Assembly (NCBI GenBank): GCA_041690255.1 | Contig: JAWLHU010000001.1 | Coordinates: 434,001-498,000 of the forward strand | Direction: 5' to 3' | Source of the DNA: JAWLHU01 sp041690255 | GTDB taxonomy: Bacteria > Bacillota > Sulfobacillia > Symbiobacteriales > Symbiobacteriaceae | Length of the DNA stretch: 64,000 nucleotides | Position numbers and translations under genes: made by a program | Notes under the pieces: generated by a model | Seen by the model: only the letters and a program-made list of their open reading frames with translations | Told to the model about the DNA's origin: nothing | Databases searched by the model: none | Part shown: piece after piece, positions 8,024-16,259 of the stretch | Layout: each line of letters opens with the position of its first letter | Numbering within the stretch: the first letter of the stretch is position 1

Positions 8024-8068
8024 TAACCAGTGGTTAGTAACCGTTGGTTACAAGATAACCGTTGGTTA
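8024..8068. promoter_or_regulatory. Triple TetR operator
   Basis: Three palindromes of form TAACC-N3-GGTTA at 8024-8036, 8038-8050 and 8056-8068. The spacers are AGT, GTT and GTT; centres are 14 and 18 bp apart. They precede the tetR start at 8003 on the minus strand. Confidence 0.8.
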
Positions 8069-8091
8069 GTCGGTAGTCAATAGGGAAGGAG

Positions 8092-8119
8092 AAAAAAGTG
8101 CCGGGGCATTCGCCCCGGC
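8092..8119 (-). terminator. Intrinsic terminator of the winged-helix gene
   Basis: On the minus strand GCCGGGGC-GAAT-GCCCCGGC is followed by ACTTTTTTC. It ends the transcript of the gene at 8135-9259. Confidence 0.9.
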
Positions 8120-8134
8120 TGTTCTCGGTTCGAT

Positions 8135-9259
8135 TCAGGAGATCGTCAACCACCAGCGATAGCGCCCTTCGCCAGGGTACGCCGGCTCTGGGTCCGCCAG
8201 GTACCCCTGCTCCGCCAGGAGCCGGTTGGTGTGACCGAAGATCACGTGCCAGATGTAGTTGAAGCACTCACCGAACGGAACACCACTGCGCAGGGCCGGC
8301 AGATCGGCAACGCCCGCCTCCAGGGACTGGTACCGATCCCGAATGATCGTAAGGAGGCTCTCGCGCACAATCGCCACCACCTGCTCCATGGCGGCGCCAT
8401 CATCCTGGCGGAAGAAGAGGGGTACCGCCGGCCGCCCCACTCGCATGGCGCCAGCCGCCTGCAGCAGGGTGTGACCGATTCCCGAAGGCGGCGTCCCCCT
8501 CACCAGCCCGATGAACGCCTCCGCCGCCGTCCCAAGGTGTGGCTCAAGACCATCCGCCATGCCACGCACAGGCTGGAGGTGAGCGGGAAGCCCCTCCGGC
8601 CTCTCCACCTCCCAGACCAGGTCTGGCAGGCAGAGCCGCCGGCCGGAGTGGTCCCCAAAGCTCGTCCAGGTGTAGTCACCGGCCGCAATGCTGTGCGACC
8701 CGGCATAGTCCTTCTGGTTGTGCCTTTCCACTCTGTCCTGCACGTACATAACATATCGGCGGTCTCCCGCCTGCTTCTTCTCATGGACCAGGTGGCCAGA
8801 CCCCTTCAGCGCTTCGAGGCCGGCCCAGTCGAGACCGAAGCAGCCCACCAGGGCGAATCGCAGATCGCTCGGGTCGCACCAGCGGCGGGCGGTTAACCGG
8901 TCGATCCCGTGGTCGATCGCGGTCCGCCGATCACCGATTCGCTCGGCAAGTGCCGCGGCCACGGGCAGTGAGATCGACTGAATCGCCTCCTGGTCCGCAC
9001 CGCTGAGCCAGGCGAAGCCCAGGCCGTACTGCTCCCCCAGCCGCTTGGCGACACCAAGTGCGCTCAACCGGTCGAGGCTGTTCTGAACGGATTGGAGCGT
9101 GAGATCGGACCGCTCTGCCAACGCAGCCACGGTCAGTGGCCCGCCGCGGAGCAGTTGCAGCAAGGGCCAGGCGCCCAGGCGCTCTGCGACAGCGTGGGGA
9201 TTCCACTCGTCAGGGGGCCCAAACGACCCTACGGCGTACACGTCGAACTCCTGTCTCAT
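8135..9259 (-). CDS. Winged-helix domain protein of unknown function
   Basis: A 374-aa soluble protein. Residues 20-95 form an ArsR-like winged helix (LRGGPLTVAALAERSDLTLQ, then SVQNSLDRLSALGVAKRL). The rest is a long alpha/beta region with no motif I recognise; it contains a Trp/Tyr-rich tail ending YRWWLTIS. The tail segment ECFNYIWHVIFGHTNRLLAEQGYL recalls ligand-binding regulators. It is monocistronic, with its own terminator, and divergent from the acyl-CoA ligase gene across a 222-bp region. It could regulate that ligase; I cannot name a ligand. Confidence 0.75.
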   Translation of the reverse strand: MRQEFDVYAVGSFGPPDEWNPHAVAERLGAWPLLQLLRGGPLTVAALAERSDLTLQSVQNSLDRLSALGVAKRLGEQYGLGFAWLSGADQEAIQSISLPVAAALAERIGDRRTAIDHGIDRLTARRWCDPSDLRFALVGCFGLDWAGLEALKGSGHLVHEKKQAGDRRYVMYVQDRVERHNQKDYAGSHSIAAGDYTWTSFGDHSGRRLCLPDLVWEVERPEGLPAHLQPVRGMADGLEPHLGTAAEAFIGLVRGTPPSGIGHTLLQAAGAMRVGRPAVPLFFRQDDGAAMEQVVAIVRESLLTIIRDRYQSLEAGVADLPALRSGVPFGECFNYIWHVIFGHTNRLLAEQGYLADPEPAYPGEGRYRWWLTIS

Positions 9260-9412
9260 GCAGTTCCGCCTTTCCCGTCCGATTACGGGATCAGGGAAGA
9301 GTTCGATTCGTCAACCGGTTGTCCTGCATATGCACGTGCCCCTTTACATACTATGTGAACACGGTAACTAATCAGAAAAGTTATACTTGAACAGAAGGTA
9401 AACGGTAGGAAA

Positions 9413-9426
9413 TATCCAATTGGATA
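9413..9426. promoter_or_regulatory. 14-bp perfect palindrome before the acyl-CoA ligase
   Basis: TATCCAATTGGATA, 56 bases before ATG 9482 and downstream of a possible -10 TATACT at 9382. It could be the operator of the divergent winged-helix regulator or of a TetR protein. Otherwise the 222-bp intergenic region shows nothing clear. Confidence 0.4.
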
Positions 9427-9481
9427 AAGACTATCCCGATCTGCTGGGGGCAACGGGAGAGATAGAGGAGGGGTTTGAACC

Positions 9482-11110
9482 ATGACCATGCGTCACAATC
9501 TGACCCTGCACACCATGCTGGAGCGGGCCCGGCGGTATTTTCCGCAGAAGGAGATCGTCTCTCGCACCGGCGCAGGCATCTTCCGGTACACCTACGCCGA
9601 CTACTATGACCGGACACGCAAGCTGGCTGCCGCCCTGACACGCCTCGGCGTGGAGCGGGGCAACCGGGTCGGCACGATCGCCTGGAATCACCACCGGCAC
9701 CTGGAGGCCTACTTCGCCGTGCCCTGTATGGGTGCATCGCTCCACACGATCAACCTGCGCCTGCCCCCGGACCACCTGGCCTACGTGATCAACCACGCGG
9801 GCGACCGGGTTCTCCTGATCGACGCCGACCTGGTGCCGATTGTGGAGGCCGTGCGAGACGAGTTGGAGACGGTGGAACACTATGTGATCATGGGCGATGG
9901 TCCCCTGCCGCAAACCCGGCTGGCCCCGGTCCATTCCTACGAGGAGCTAATCGCCGGCGCTCCTGACGACTACCGCTTCCCGGAGGATATCGATGAGTGG
10001 GAGGAGGCCGGCATGTGCTTCTCCTCCGCCACCACCGGCCTGCCGAAGGGCGTCAGCTACGCCCATCGGGCGATCTATCTCCATTCGATGATGGTCTGCA
10101 TGACCGACACGGTCGGAATCAGTGAGACGGATACGGTCTTCCCGATCGTACCGATGTTCCATGTGAACGCCTGGGGCCTGCCCTTCGCCGGCCTCTGGAT
10201 GGGTGCCAAGCAGGTGCTGCCCGGTCCACGCCCCGATCCGCACACCCTCTGCCAGCTCATGCAGGATGAGAAGGTAACCCTTGCGGCGGGCGTCCCGACC
10301 GTCTGGATGGGCGTTCTCCAGGCCATGGAGCAGAAGGAGTACGACCTGTCCAGCATCACCCGGGTCGCCTGCGGCGGCTCCGCACCGCCCCGTGCCCTGA
10401 TCGAGGCCTACGAGCAGAAGCTGGGCGTCCCCTTCCTGCACGCCTATGGCATGACCGAGGCGGCCCCGGTCACCCATGTGAGCCGGCTCAAGTCGGACCT
10501 GGAGGATGCGCCGGCGGGCGAACGGTACGGCAAGAAGGCGAAGCAGGGGCTCCTTGCTCCGGGGCTTGAGATGGTCGTCCTGGGAGATGATGGCGCCGAG
10601 GTCACCTGGGACGGCCAGCAGATGGGCGAGGTGGTGATGCGGGGGCCGTGGATCGCCAACGCCTACTACAACGATGAGCGCTCCAAGGCGACCTTCAAGC
10701 AGGGCTGGTACCACACCGGCGACGTGGCCACGGTCGATGCCGATGGCTACATGCAGATCGTCGACCGGGTGAAGGACCTGGTCAAGTCCGGTGGTGAGTG
10801 GATCTCATCGGTCGATCTGGAGAATGCGATCATGGCGCATCCGAAGGTAGCGGAGGCGGCGGTGGTGGCGGTCTACCACCCAAAGTGGCAGGAGCGGCCC
10901 CTGGCCTGCGTGGTGCCGAAGGCGGGCGCCGAACTATCGGTGGATGAGGTCAAGGCGTTCCTCAAGGGCAAGTTTGCCGACTGGTGGATGCCGGACGATG
11001 TGCTCTTCATTAGCGAGGTGCCGAAGACGAGTGTAGGCAAGTTCGACAAGAAGGTGCTGCGGGAGCGGTATTGGCAGCACCTGGCGCCGGAGCAGGCGCC
11101 GGCTGATTGA
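9482..11110 (+). CDS. Fatty-acyl-CoA synthetase (AMP-binding enzyme)
   Basis: A 542-aa acyl-activating enzyme: fatty acid plus ATP and CoA gives acyl-CoA, via acyl-AMP. The P-loop-like motif is FSSATTGLPKGVSYAHR at about 180-196. The family also shows in YGMTEAAPV, in WYHTGDVATVDADGYMQIVDR with the hinge DRVKDLVKSGGEWIS, and in the C-terminal lysine region VPKTSVGKFDKKVLRE. Start ATG 9482 follows GGAGGGG. It resembles medium/long-chain synthetases of the AlkK/FadD3 group; chain length is not readable. Monocistronic. Confidence 0.92.
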   Translation: MTMRHNLTLHTMLERARRYFPQKEIVSRTGAGIFRYTYADYYDRTRKLAAALTRLGVERGNRVGTIAWNHHRHLEAYFAVPCMGASLHTINLRLPPDHLAYVINHAGDRVLLIDADLVPIVEAVRDELETVEHYVIMGDGPLPQTRLAPVHSYEELIAGAPDDYRFPEDIDEWEEAGMCFSSATTGLPKGVSYAHRAIYLHSMMVCMTDTVGISETDTVFPIVPMFHVNAWGLPFAGLWMGAKQVLPGPRPDPHTLCQLMQDEKVTLAAGVPTVWMGVLQAMEQKEYDLSSITRVACGGSAPPRALIEAYEQKLGVPFLHAYGMTEAAPVTHVSRLKSDLEDAPAGERYGKKAKQGLLAPGLEMVVLGDDGAEVTWDGQQMGEVVMRGPWIANAYYNDERSKATFKQGWYHTGDVATVDADGYMQIVDRVKDLVKSGGEWISSVDLENAIMAHPKVAEAAVVAVYHPKWQERPLACVVPKAGAELSVDEVKAFLKGKFADWWMPDDVLFISEVPKTSVGKFDKKVLRERYWQHLAPEQAPAD

Positions 11111-11117
11111 GCAGGTA

Positions 11118-11151
11118 GGGGGCCCAGCCGGTTGATGCCGGCCGGGCCCCC
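11118..11151. terminator. GC-rich hairpin between converging genes
   Basis: GGGGGCCCAGCCGG pairs with CCGGCCGGGCCCCC (one mismatch). It lies between the acyl-CoA ligase and the converging tetR gene; no long T-run follows. Confidence 0.6.
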
Positions 11152-11159
11152 ATCGCCTC

Positions 11160-11753
11160 TTATAGAGTCGCCGAGTCCACCTGGGTTCGGATCCAGCGCT
11201 TCGCCTGTTGCCCTACCCTGCTCTGTATGGTCGGTTGGTGGAAGGCGTTCGTGATCAGGCTGGCGCCCTGGACGATCGCAAGCAGAGAGAGGGCGAGGTC
11301 CGCTGCGTGATCAGCGCGACCCAGTGCACTGAACTGCCCCTCCAGAAATGTGAGAATGACGGAGAACAGATCAGAGGCAGCCGCACCAAGGGTGCCATCC
11401 TCTTTCGCCAGCTCCTGCACAAGGCTTCCAATGGGGCACCCGCTCGCGGCGAGCCGGTCGGCGTCCTCAATGGTCATCTCGATAAAGAGATCAAGCCGCC
11501 GAAGTGGATCGGAGTTGGACTCCTCCCAGGACTGAAAGCGCGACCTGAGCCAGGTCCGATAGTGCTCGATCACCGCCAGGCCGAGAGCCTCCTTGGTCCG
11601 GAAGTAGTAGTAGAAGTTGCCCAACGGAACCCCTGTCTCGGCCGCGATGTCAGCCAAGGTGGTTCGCGCAAAGCCCTGGCGGTAAAAAACGGCCACCGCA
11701 CCCTCCAGAATCGCCTGCTGCTTCGTTGGCGCTCTGCCAGCCAATCCTGTCAC
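11160..11753 (-). CDS. TetR family transcriptional regulator
   Basis: A 197-aa repressor with the HTH at residues 12-57 (FYRQGFARTTLADIAAETGV, then PLGNFYYYFRTKEALGL). The C-terminal half resembles TetR_C_33/YcdC-like ligand domains. Start GTG 11753 follows AAAGG. It is the second gene of an operon with the epimerase-like gene 28 bases upstream, and the palindrome before that gene (12817-12832) is its likely target. Confidence 0.9.
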   Translation of the reverse strand: MTGLAGRAPTKQQAILEGAVAVFYRQGFARTTLADIAAETGVPLGNFYYYFRTKEALGLAVIEHYRTWLRSRFQSWEESNSDPLRRLDLFIEMTIEDADRLAASGCPIGSLVQELAKEDGTLGAAASDLFSVILTFLEGQFSALGRADHAADLALSLLAIVQGASLITNAFHQPTIQSRVGQQAKRWIRTQVDSATL

Positions 11754-11781
11754 GACCTTTCCCGAGAGCCCCTGGACCTGC

Positions 11782-12792
11782 TCACACCAACCTGGAGCGC
11801 CTCGCCTCCGCTCCGCGCCCGGACCGCAGTGCAGACAGATGCTGCCGTACCGCTACCCGCCAGTTCTTCGTCGGACGGTATCCCAGTTTGGTCTCCGCCT
11901 CCGTACCGGAAGCCACCCAGTTTTCCGCAAGATGGACGATCGCCCGCGTGAGGAACGGCTCACCGCCGTAGAGCCACGGTGCCCGTTCCATGAGCCATCC
12001 GAATGCATAAGCCAGAGGGTAGGGGACGCTGTAGTGCGGAGCGGAGAGTCCTTCCACTTCGACGATGAACCTGACCAACTCCTGCATGGTCGGGAATTCG
12101 TCCCCGCATACGTTTATCCGCTCGAACGGCCCCAGACTAGTCGCCTCAACGGCGCAAGCGAAGGCTTCACCGATATCATCATCGGCAATGAGGGGCAACC
12201 TGCGGCGGCCCCCATCCAACCAGGGGACCAGGTGTGTCCGCAGACGAGGGACCAGGGCAGGAATCAGACCCATCAGGTTACCCGCTCCGACGAAGTGGCC
12301 AAGTCGTAGGCTGACCATCTGGGTCTGCCCACCGGATTGCGCCTCCATGTGCCGCTCCACATCCACCAAGAAGTCCATATGCGGCCAGAATCCGGTATGC
12401 TGGCCCGGCGGTGCCTGCTGAAGGACTGCGCCCACCGGTACGGGGGTTCCCGCCGCGATGGTGCTGGTCAGGATAAAACGCCGGACCCCGTACTGCACCG
12501 CCTGATCGATCAGGTCCACGGTCGGCTGGAAGAACCGTTCCCGCTCCGATTCCCGGTGATTCCACAGGGCTGCCCAGGAGGCGGCATGGCAGACCATGTC
12601 CACGCCCTCCAAAACCTCTGACCGGTAGGAACGGTTCATCAGATCGCCTACCCTTACATCGCCCGTGAATCCCACGGGGAGGAGGTCGGGCCTCCGGCAT
12701 GCCGCCACCACCTGTATCCCCCGACGCCTGTGCAATGCCAGCAGAATGGCACTCCCCACGAACCCGGTTGCACCTGTCACCAACACCTTCAC
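11782..12792 (-). CDS. NAD-dependent epimerase/dehydratase-like protein
   Basis: A 336-aa extended short-chain dehydrogenase fold with the NAD-binding loop TGATGFVG at residues 6-13 and the usual DVRVGDL and VCHAAS segments. The TST strand (TSTIAAG, from 110) is present. The catalytic YxxxK is not: the aligned place at 139-143 reads MDFLV. It may therefore bind NAD(P) without normal redox catalysis, or use other residues. It heads an operon with a tetR gene. C-terminal residues are Arg-rich. Confidence 0.85.
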   Translation of the reverse strand: MKVLVTGATGFVGSAILLALHRRRGIQVVAACRRPDLLPVGFTGDVRVGDLMNRSYRSEVLEGVDMVCHAASWAALWNHRESERERFFQPTVDLIDQAVQYGVRRFILTSTIAAGTPVPVGAVLQQAPPGQHTGFWPHMDFLVDVERHMEAQSGGQTQMVSLRLGHFVGAGNLMGLIPALVPRLRTHLVPWLDGGRRRLPLIADDDIGEAFACAVEATSLGPFERINVCGDEFPTMQELVRFIVEVEGLSAPHYSVPYPLAYAFGWLMERAPWLYGGEPFLTRAIVHLAENWVASGTEAETKLGYRPTKNWRVAVRQHLSALRSGRGAEARRSRLV

Positions 12793-12816
12793 CCGGCCTG
12801 CCCCCCATTCCGCGAT

Positions 12817-12832
12817 TTAGTTAGCTAACTAA
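12817..12832. promoter_or_regulatory. 16-bp perfect palindrome, probable TetR operator
   Basis: TTAGTTAGCTAACTAA lies 24 bases before the epimerase-like start (minus strand). It is typical in size and symmetry of a TetR site and the operon encodes a TetR protein. Confidence 0.7.
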
Positions 12833-12889
12833 CTTTATGGACCAGTATGAAGAAGGAGGCCGAATATGTCAATACGATAAAGTCTGAGA

Positions 12890-12954
12890 TATGCGAATGG
12901 GCGAACGGGTGTAGACGCCCGTAGAGACCGGGAACGACGAGGCCACGGTAGGGG
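12890..12954 (+). promoter_or_regulatory. Possible structured leader before wrbA
   Basis: The 220-bp gap before wrbA contains the hairpin ACGGGTG-TAGA-CGCCCGT and then GGAAC...GTTCC around a G-rich loop. The order resembles a structured 5-prime leader but matches no riboswitch that I know, and no terminator hairpin follows. It may be only coincidental pairing. Confidence 0.3.
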
Positions 12955-13012
12955 AGTTCCGCGAGGCTTCTATACCACTTTGGGCATCCTACCCTTCAAA
13001 AGGAGGATGCTC

Positions 13013-13651
13013 ATGACCAGGGTTGCAGTGATCTACTACAGCTCCACGGGAAACACGTATCAGATGGCCCAGGCCGTGATCGATGGCGCCAAGAAGGCGG
13101 GCGCCGAGGTGAAGCTCTTCAAGGTCCAGGAGCTGGCTCCGCCGGAGGCGATTGCCCAGAACCCCGCCTGGCAGGCCCACCTCGATGCCACCAAGCACGT
13201 GCCCGTCGCCAGTCCGAGTGACCTGGAGTGGGCCGATGCCGTTGTACTGGGCACGCCCACCCGGTTTGGCACCATGGCCTCACAGCTCAAGCAGTTCATC
13301 GATCAGACGGGCGGTCTCTGGTTCCAGGGGAAGCTGGCCAACAAGGTGGCAGCCGGTTTCGTAACGGCGTCGAACAACCACGGCGGGCTGGAGGCGACCG
13401 TCCTCTCGCTCTACCACACCTTCTACCACTGGGGAGCGATCGTGGCGGCCCCCGGCTACACGGACCAGGTGGTCTTCGGCGCCGGCGGCAACCCGTACGG
13501 GGCCAGCGCAGTAGGCACGGAGCATGGGGTGAGTGAGGCGGAACTGGGTGCTGCCCGCCATTTGGGCGAGCGGGTCGCCACGGTTGCCGGCTGGGTGAGG
13601 ATCGGTCGGGAGGCCCCGGAGCCTACGCCGGTATTGGCAGGGAAGAGATAG
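13013..13651 (+). CDS. wrbA: WrbA-type NAD(P)H:quinone oxidoreductase
   Basis: A 212-aa flavodoxin-fold enzyme that reduces quinones by two electrons using FMN and NAD(P)H. ATG 13013 follows AAAGGAGG at 12999-13006; an earlier ATG at 12980 lacks an SD. The FMN phosphate loop is YSSTGNTYQMA at residues 9-19, and GTPTRFGTMASQLKQFIDQT and the glycine-rich GGNPYGAS are typical of WrbA. Length is normal. Single gene. Confidence 0.92.
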   Translation: MTRVAVIYYSSTGNTYQMAQAVIDGAKKAGAEVKLFKVQELAPPEAIAQNPAWQAHLDATKHVPVASPSDLEWADAVVLGTPTRFGTMASQLKQFIDQTGGLWFQGKLANKVAAGFVTASNNHGGLEATVLSLYHTFYHWGAIVAAPGYTDQVVFGAGGNPYGASAVGTEHGVSEAELGAARHLGERVATVAGWVRIGREAPEPTPVLAGKR

Positions 13652-13654
13652 AGA

Positions 13655-13688
13655 GGCAGCCCTGGTCGGCATCTGCTGACCGGGGCTG
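13655..13688. terminator. Hairpin between converging wrbA and germination operon
   Basis: GCAGCCCTGGTC pairs with GACCGGGGCTGC, allowing one T-G wobble, around a 10-base loop. Weak T-runs on both sides; it probably serves both transcripts. Confidence 0.6.
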
Positions 13689-13693
13689 CTCCG

Positions 13694-13870
13694 CTATTGG
13701 CGAGTGAGCAGGATCCACTGGGCGAACGGGGGGAAGAGCACTACGCCAGCTGCCAGGACCGCTGTCAGCACAGCTCCTCGCCGGTTCTCCTGTCTCCAGA
13801 GCCCCACAGCAAGGCTGGCCAGGTAGAACCCCGCCCAGAGGCCCATCAGCCCGTTCAAAACGATTGTCAT
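13694..13870 (-). CDS. 58-aa two-helix membrane peptide, germinant receptor D-like
   Basis: A short gene read by me directly from the minus strand: ATG at 13870 and stop TAG at 13694-13696. It begins 3 bases after the gerC stop, so it should be translationally coupled. The product MTIVLNGLMGLWAGFYLASL... has a hydrophobic helix at about 4-24, a charged loop RQENRR, and a second helix at about 33-54. In Bacillales, two-helix D proteins of about 55-75 aa are encoded inside or beside gerA-type operons and modulate receptor function. Size, topology and position fit that class here; sequence homology is not shown. Confidence 0.7.
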   Translation of the reverse strand: MTIVLNGLMGLWAGFYLASLAVGLWRQENRRGAVLTAVLAAGVVLFPPFAQWILLTRQ

Positions 13871-13873
13871 AGG

Positions 13874-15163
13874 TTACCCCTGTGGCTTCGCCGGTTCCGC
13901 CTGAAGGCCATGACGGCGCACGTGGAAGACCAGGTGCGAGTCGAAAGTGACTTGATCCACTTTCGTTCCCCAGTCCCAGGCGATCCAATCCTGGATGGTG
14001 GGGAAGGTGGGCTTTAGCCGGTCGCCGATCCCGTAGAGATCGGTACCCCATTCTCCCAAGGACGTCTCCAATACATCCTGCACGATGCGGCTCATATAGC
14101 GTTCCACCGCCTTCTCCAGCAAGGCCATGGACTCTGGCTCCGTGTAATCGGTCACGGAAGGCACACTGCCAATATCGCCCTCGACACGAATAACAAACGA
14201 GACGTGGACCTGTTCGCCGTTCCGCCGGACGGTTATCTGGGGTTGGGCCTGATTCTGGACCAGTAGAACCACCCGCTGGTCCGGGTGCTTCGGATCGGGC
14301 ACGGAGACCGGGGTGCGCCGATCCAACTCCCCTCTCAGGAGCGCCACCGCTCGGGTCTCCTGACCGGTCAGGTAGCCCTTCAGCTTGTCTGCCTTGAAGA
14401 CGGCTGTCCCAATGAACTCAACAGGAATCTCTCCCTGACGATCTACATCACCTGCCAAAACGGCGGCGGGGGAGCCAAACCTTCCGCCGGGATCGCCCGG
14501 CTCCCGGGTCTCCGCTCCACCTGACGCAATGTCGTGGCGTGCGGCGACCACGCCAGCCCTCGCCCCTAGGCCCGGCCGTTCCATGGCAAGGGCGAACTCG
14601 TGAATCCGTACGGGCGGAACCAGATTCATCTCCTTTTGCCAAGTCATCATGACCTCGTACCAGAGCCCCGGATCTGTCTCCAGCCGCGGCTGTGCTTGAC
14701 GAATAAACTCTTGAGCTGTCCCCCGGCTGACCATTACGTAGAGTGTCCGGCGGAACTCGCGGTAGCGAATGGCTGGGGCGATCAACCTGCCAACACCTTC
14801 CTCCACAACCTCCTCCCCAAGGATCAGCGCCTTGCTGTGGAGCAGATTGACCCGGCGCGCCACGAAGGCGTCGCTCATTTCAATGGCGGTAATCACGTCA
14901 GGGGCTTCGACCGAGTAGACCACGTAGCTGTGTCCTTGACCACCACCACCACCACCACCACCACCGCCACCGCCGCTGGCCCCCGAGGCCGCCGCCTTGG
15001 GTAGCACGGTCTGAAAGGTGAAGAGGAAGTTCCCTTCGCTCCCCTTGTCCACCCCAACCGCTGCGACCCATGCAATGTGCTCCGGCGAGGTTGCGTCCCA
15101 GCAGCCCGCCACGGGAAGCAGTGCGAATGCCAAGGAGAGCGAGAAGGCCAACTTACGCCGCAC
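13874..15163 (-). CDS. gerC: Ger(x)C family spore germination lipoprotein
   Basis: C subunit of a germinant receptor, anchored to the outer face of the spore inner membrane. The 429-aa product has a signal peptide with lipobox LPVAGC (Cys21), the family start CWDATSPEHIAWVAAVGVDKG, and the C-terminal Ger_C domain from about 230 on. A run of 12 glycines (residues about 63-74), coded by a CAC/CCG repeat at 14941-14975, interrupts the N-terminal domain and is not typical of the family. It overlaps gerB by 11 bases. Confidence 0.92.
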   Translation of the reverse strand: MRRKLAFSLSLAFALLPVAGCWDATSPEHIAWVAAVGVDKGSEGNFLFTFQTVLPKAAASGASGGGGGGGGGGGGQGHSYVVYSVEAPDVITAIEMSDAFVARRVNLLHSKALILGEEVVEEGVGRLIAPAIRYREFRRTLYVMVSRGTAQEFIRQAQPRLETDPGLWYEVMMTWQKEMNLVPPVRIHEFALAMERPGLGARAGVVAARHDIASGGAETREPGDPGGRFGSPAAVLAGDVDRQGEIPVEFIGTAVFKADKLKGYLTGQETRAVALLRGELDRRTPVSVPDPKHPDQRVVLLVQNQAQPQITVRRNGEQVHVSFVIRVEGDIGSVPSVTDYTEPESMALLEKAVERYMSRIVQDVLETSLGEWGTDLYGIGDRLKPTFPTIQDWIAWDWGTKVDQVTFDSHLVFHVRRHGLQAEPAKPQG

Positions 15164-16259
15164 GACCAGCTCTCCTTCCGTTGCGCAGAACTGCCACCAG
15201 CCAGGTGAGGAGCGGGAGTGCCAGGGAGATTATCCAGCCCACACTCCGCAGAATGTTTGCGTCGAGGTCCACCGCTGTCGTAAGGTTGGGCGGAAGGAGG
15301 GAAGCACTGTAGAGCGTCACAGCCAGCGGTATCACCAGATACTGGTACCGGGGCAGGCGCACAATATGTGCGAGCGTGCGGCAGCAACCGTAATGCGCCA
15401 CACTGACCTTCAGCGCCCCCACCATGACCCAGATCACGAAGAAGACCGATTCCACTCGCTGCAGCCAGCGTCCCGTGACAATTAACCGGCTGATCTCGAG
15501 CAGCGGGAAGCTGACCCGAGCCGAACTGGGGTAGGGGAAGACGACCAGGTGAACAAGCACCGTTCCTAGCAAGAAGAGGCCGCCCATCAGCAGGCTCCAC
15601 CAGGCGGCCTTCACCAACTTCTCGCGCTGGCGTAACTCCGCCCCCAGAACGCCCACGATCAGGATCTCGCTGAAGAGTGAGACGCTCAGGACTCCCCAGC
15701 CGGCGATTTCGAGGCCACCCGGCCCCCAGAATGGATAGAGGGCGTTTGTCGCCCGGTAGGTGACGAGCCCCCCGCCCAGGAGTGCGATCACTCCGGCAAC
15801 CGTAAAGGGGGCGACGAACCAGGCGGTCCGGGCAATCGCCTCCGCCCCCAGGAGACAACCGTAGACGATCACTGCCAGAAAGGCGATCAGGACCGCCGGC
15901 AGAGGGGTCCGGGGGAGGATCGCCGCCACGATATTCTCGCTGAACTCCCGAAGCCCGATAAAGCCGACGAAGTAAAAGAAGGCAGCGTAGGCGAGATTGA
16001 CCAGACTGCCAATCACGGGCCCGAGGACGGCTTCTGTCGCTTCTGGCAACGACCTTCCGGGGAAGTGTGTCAGTACTCCGAGTATCGCGATGACGGTCAA
16101 TGAGGCAGTCAATCCGCCGATCAAGACGATCATCCATGCGGCCGGGCCGCCCAGTTCCGCAAGGGTCCTGGGGAAGGCCAAAAAGATCTTGGCTCCCACG
16201 AAGAGCACGGCTATCGAGGTTACTTCGCGGCTACCGAGATGATGGGTAATCGTCGTCAC
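15153..16259 (-). CDS. gerB: GerB family spore germination permease
   Basis: B subunit of a germinant receptor, a 368-aa APC-superfamily protein with ten predicted membrane helices that is thought to bind the germinant. Typical stretches are SREVTSIAVLFVGAKIFLAF, the unwound helix 1 region, and RVESVFFVIWVMVGALKVSV. Start GTG 16259 lies inside the 3-prime end of gerA (29-base overlap), with only a weak SD, so it depends on translational coupling. The N-terminal helix appears complete. Confidence 0.92.
   Translation of the reverse strand: MTTITHHLGSREVTSIAVLFVGAKIFLAFPRTLAELGGPAAWMIVLIGGLTASLTVIAILGVLTHFPGRSLPEATEAVLGPVIGSLVNLAYAAFFYFVGFIGLREFSENIVAAILPRTPLPAVLIAFLAVIVYGCLLGAEAIARTAWFVAPFTVAGVIALLGGGLVTYRATNALYPFWGPGGLEIAGWGVLSVSLFSEILIVGVLGAELRQREKLVKAAWWSLLMGGLFLLGTVLVHLVVFPYPSSARVSFPLLEISRLIVTGRWLQRVESVFFVIWVMVGALKVSVAHYGCCRTLAHIVRLPRYQYLVIPLAVTLYSASLLPPNLTTAVDLDANILRSVGWIISLALPLLTWLVAVLRNGRRAGRAA

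Noticed and set aside
10444..12309. Horizontal island signs around the TetR/epimerase genes
   Set aside because: Base composition and codon style do not visibly change there, and no integrase, tRNA or repeat borders were found.
13697..14017. 106-codon plus-strand frame downstream of wrbA
   Set aside because: It is antisense to the D-like peptide gene and the gerC end, with no SD and a composition typical of a shadow.
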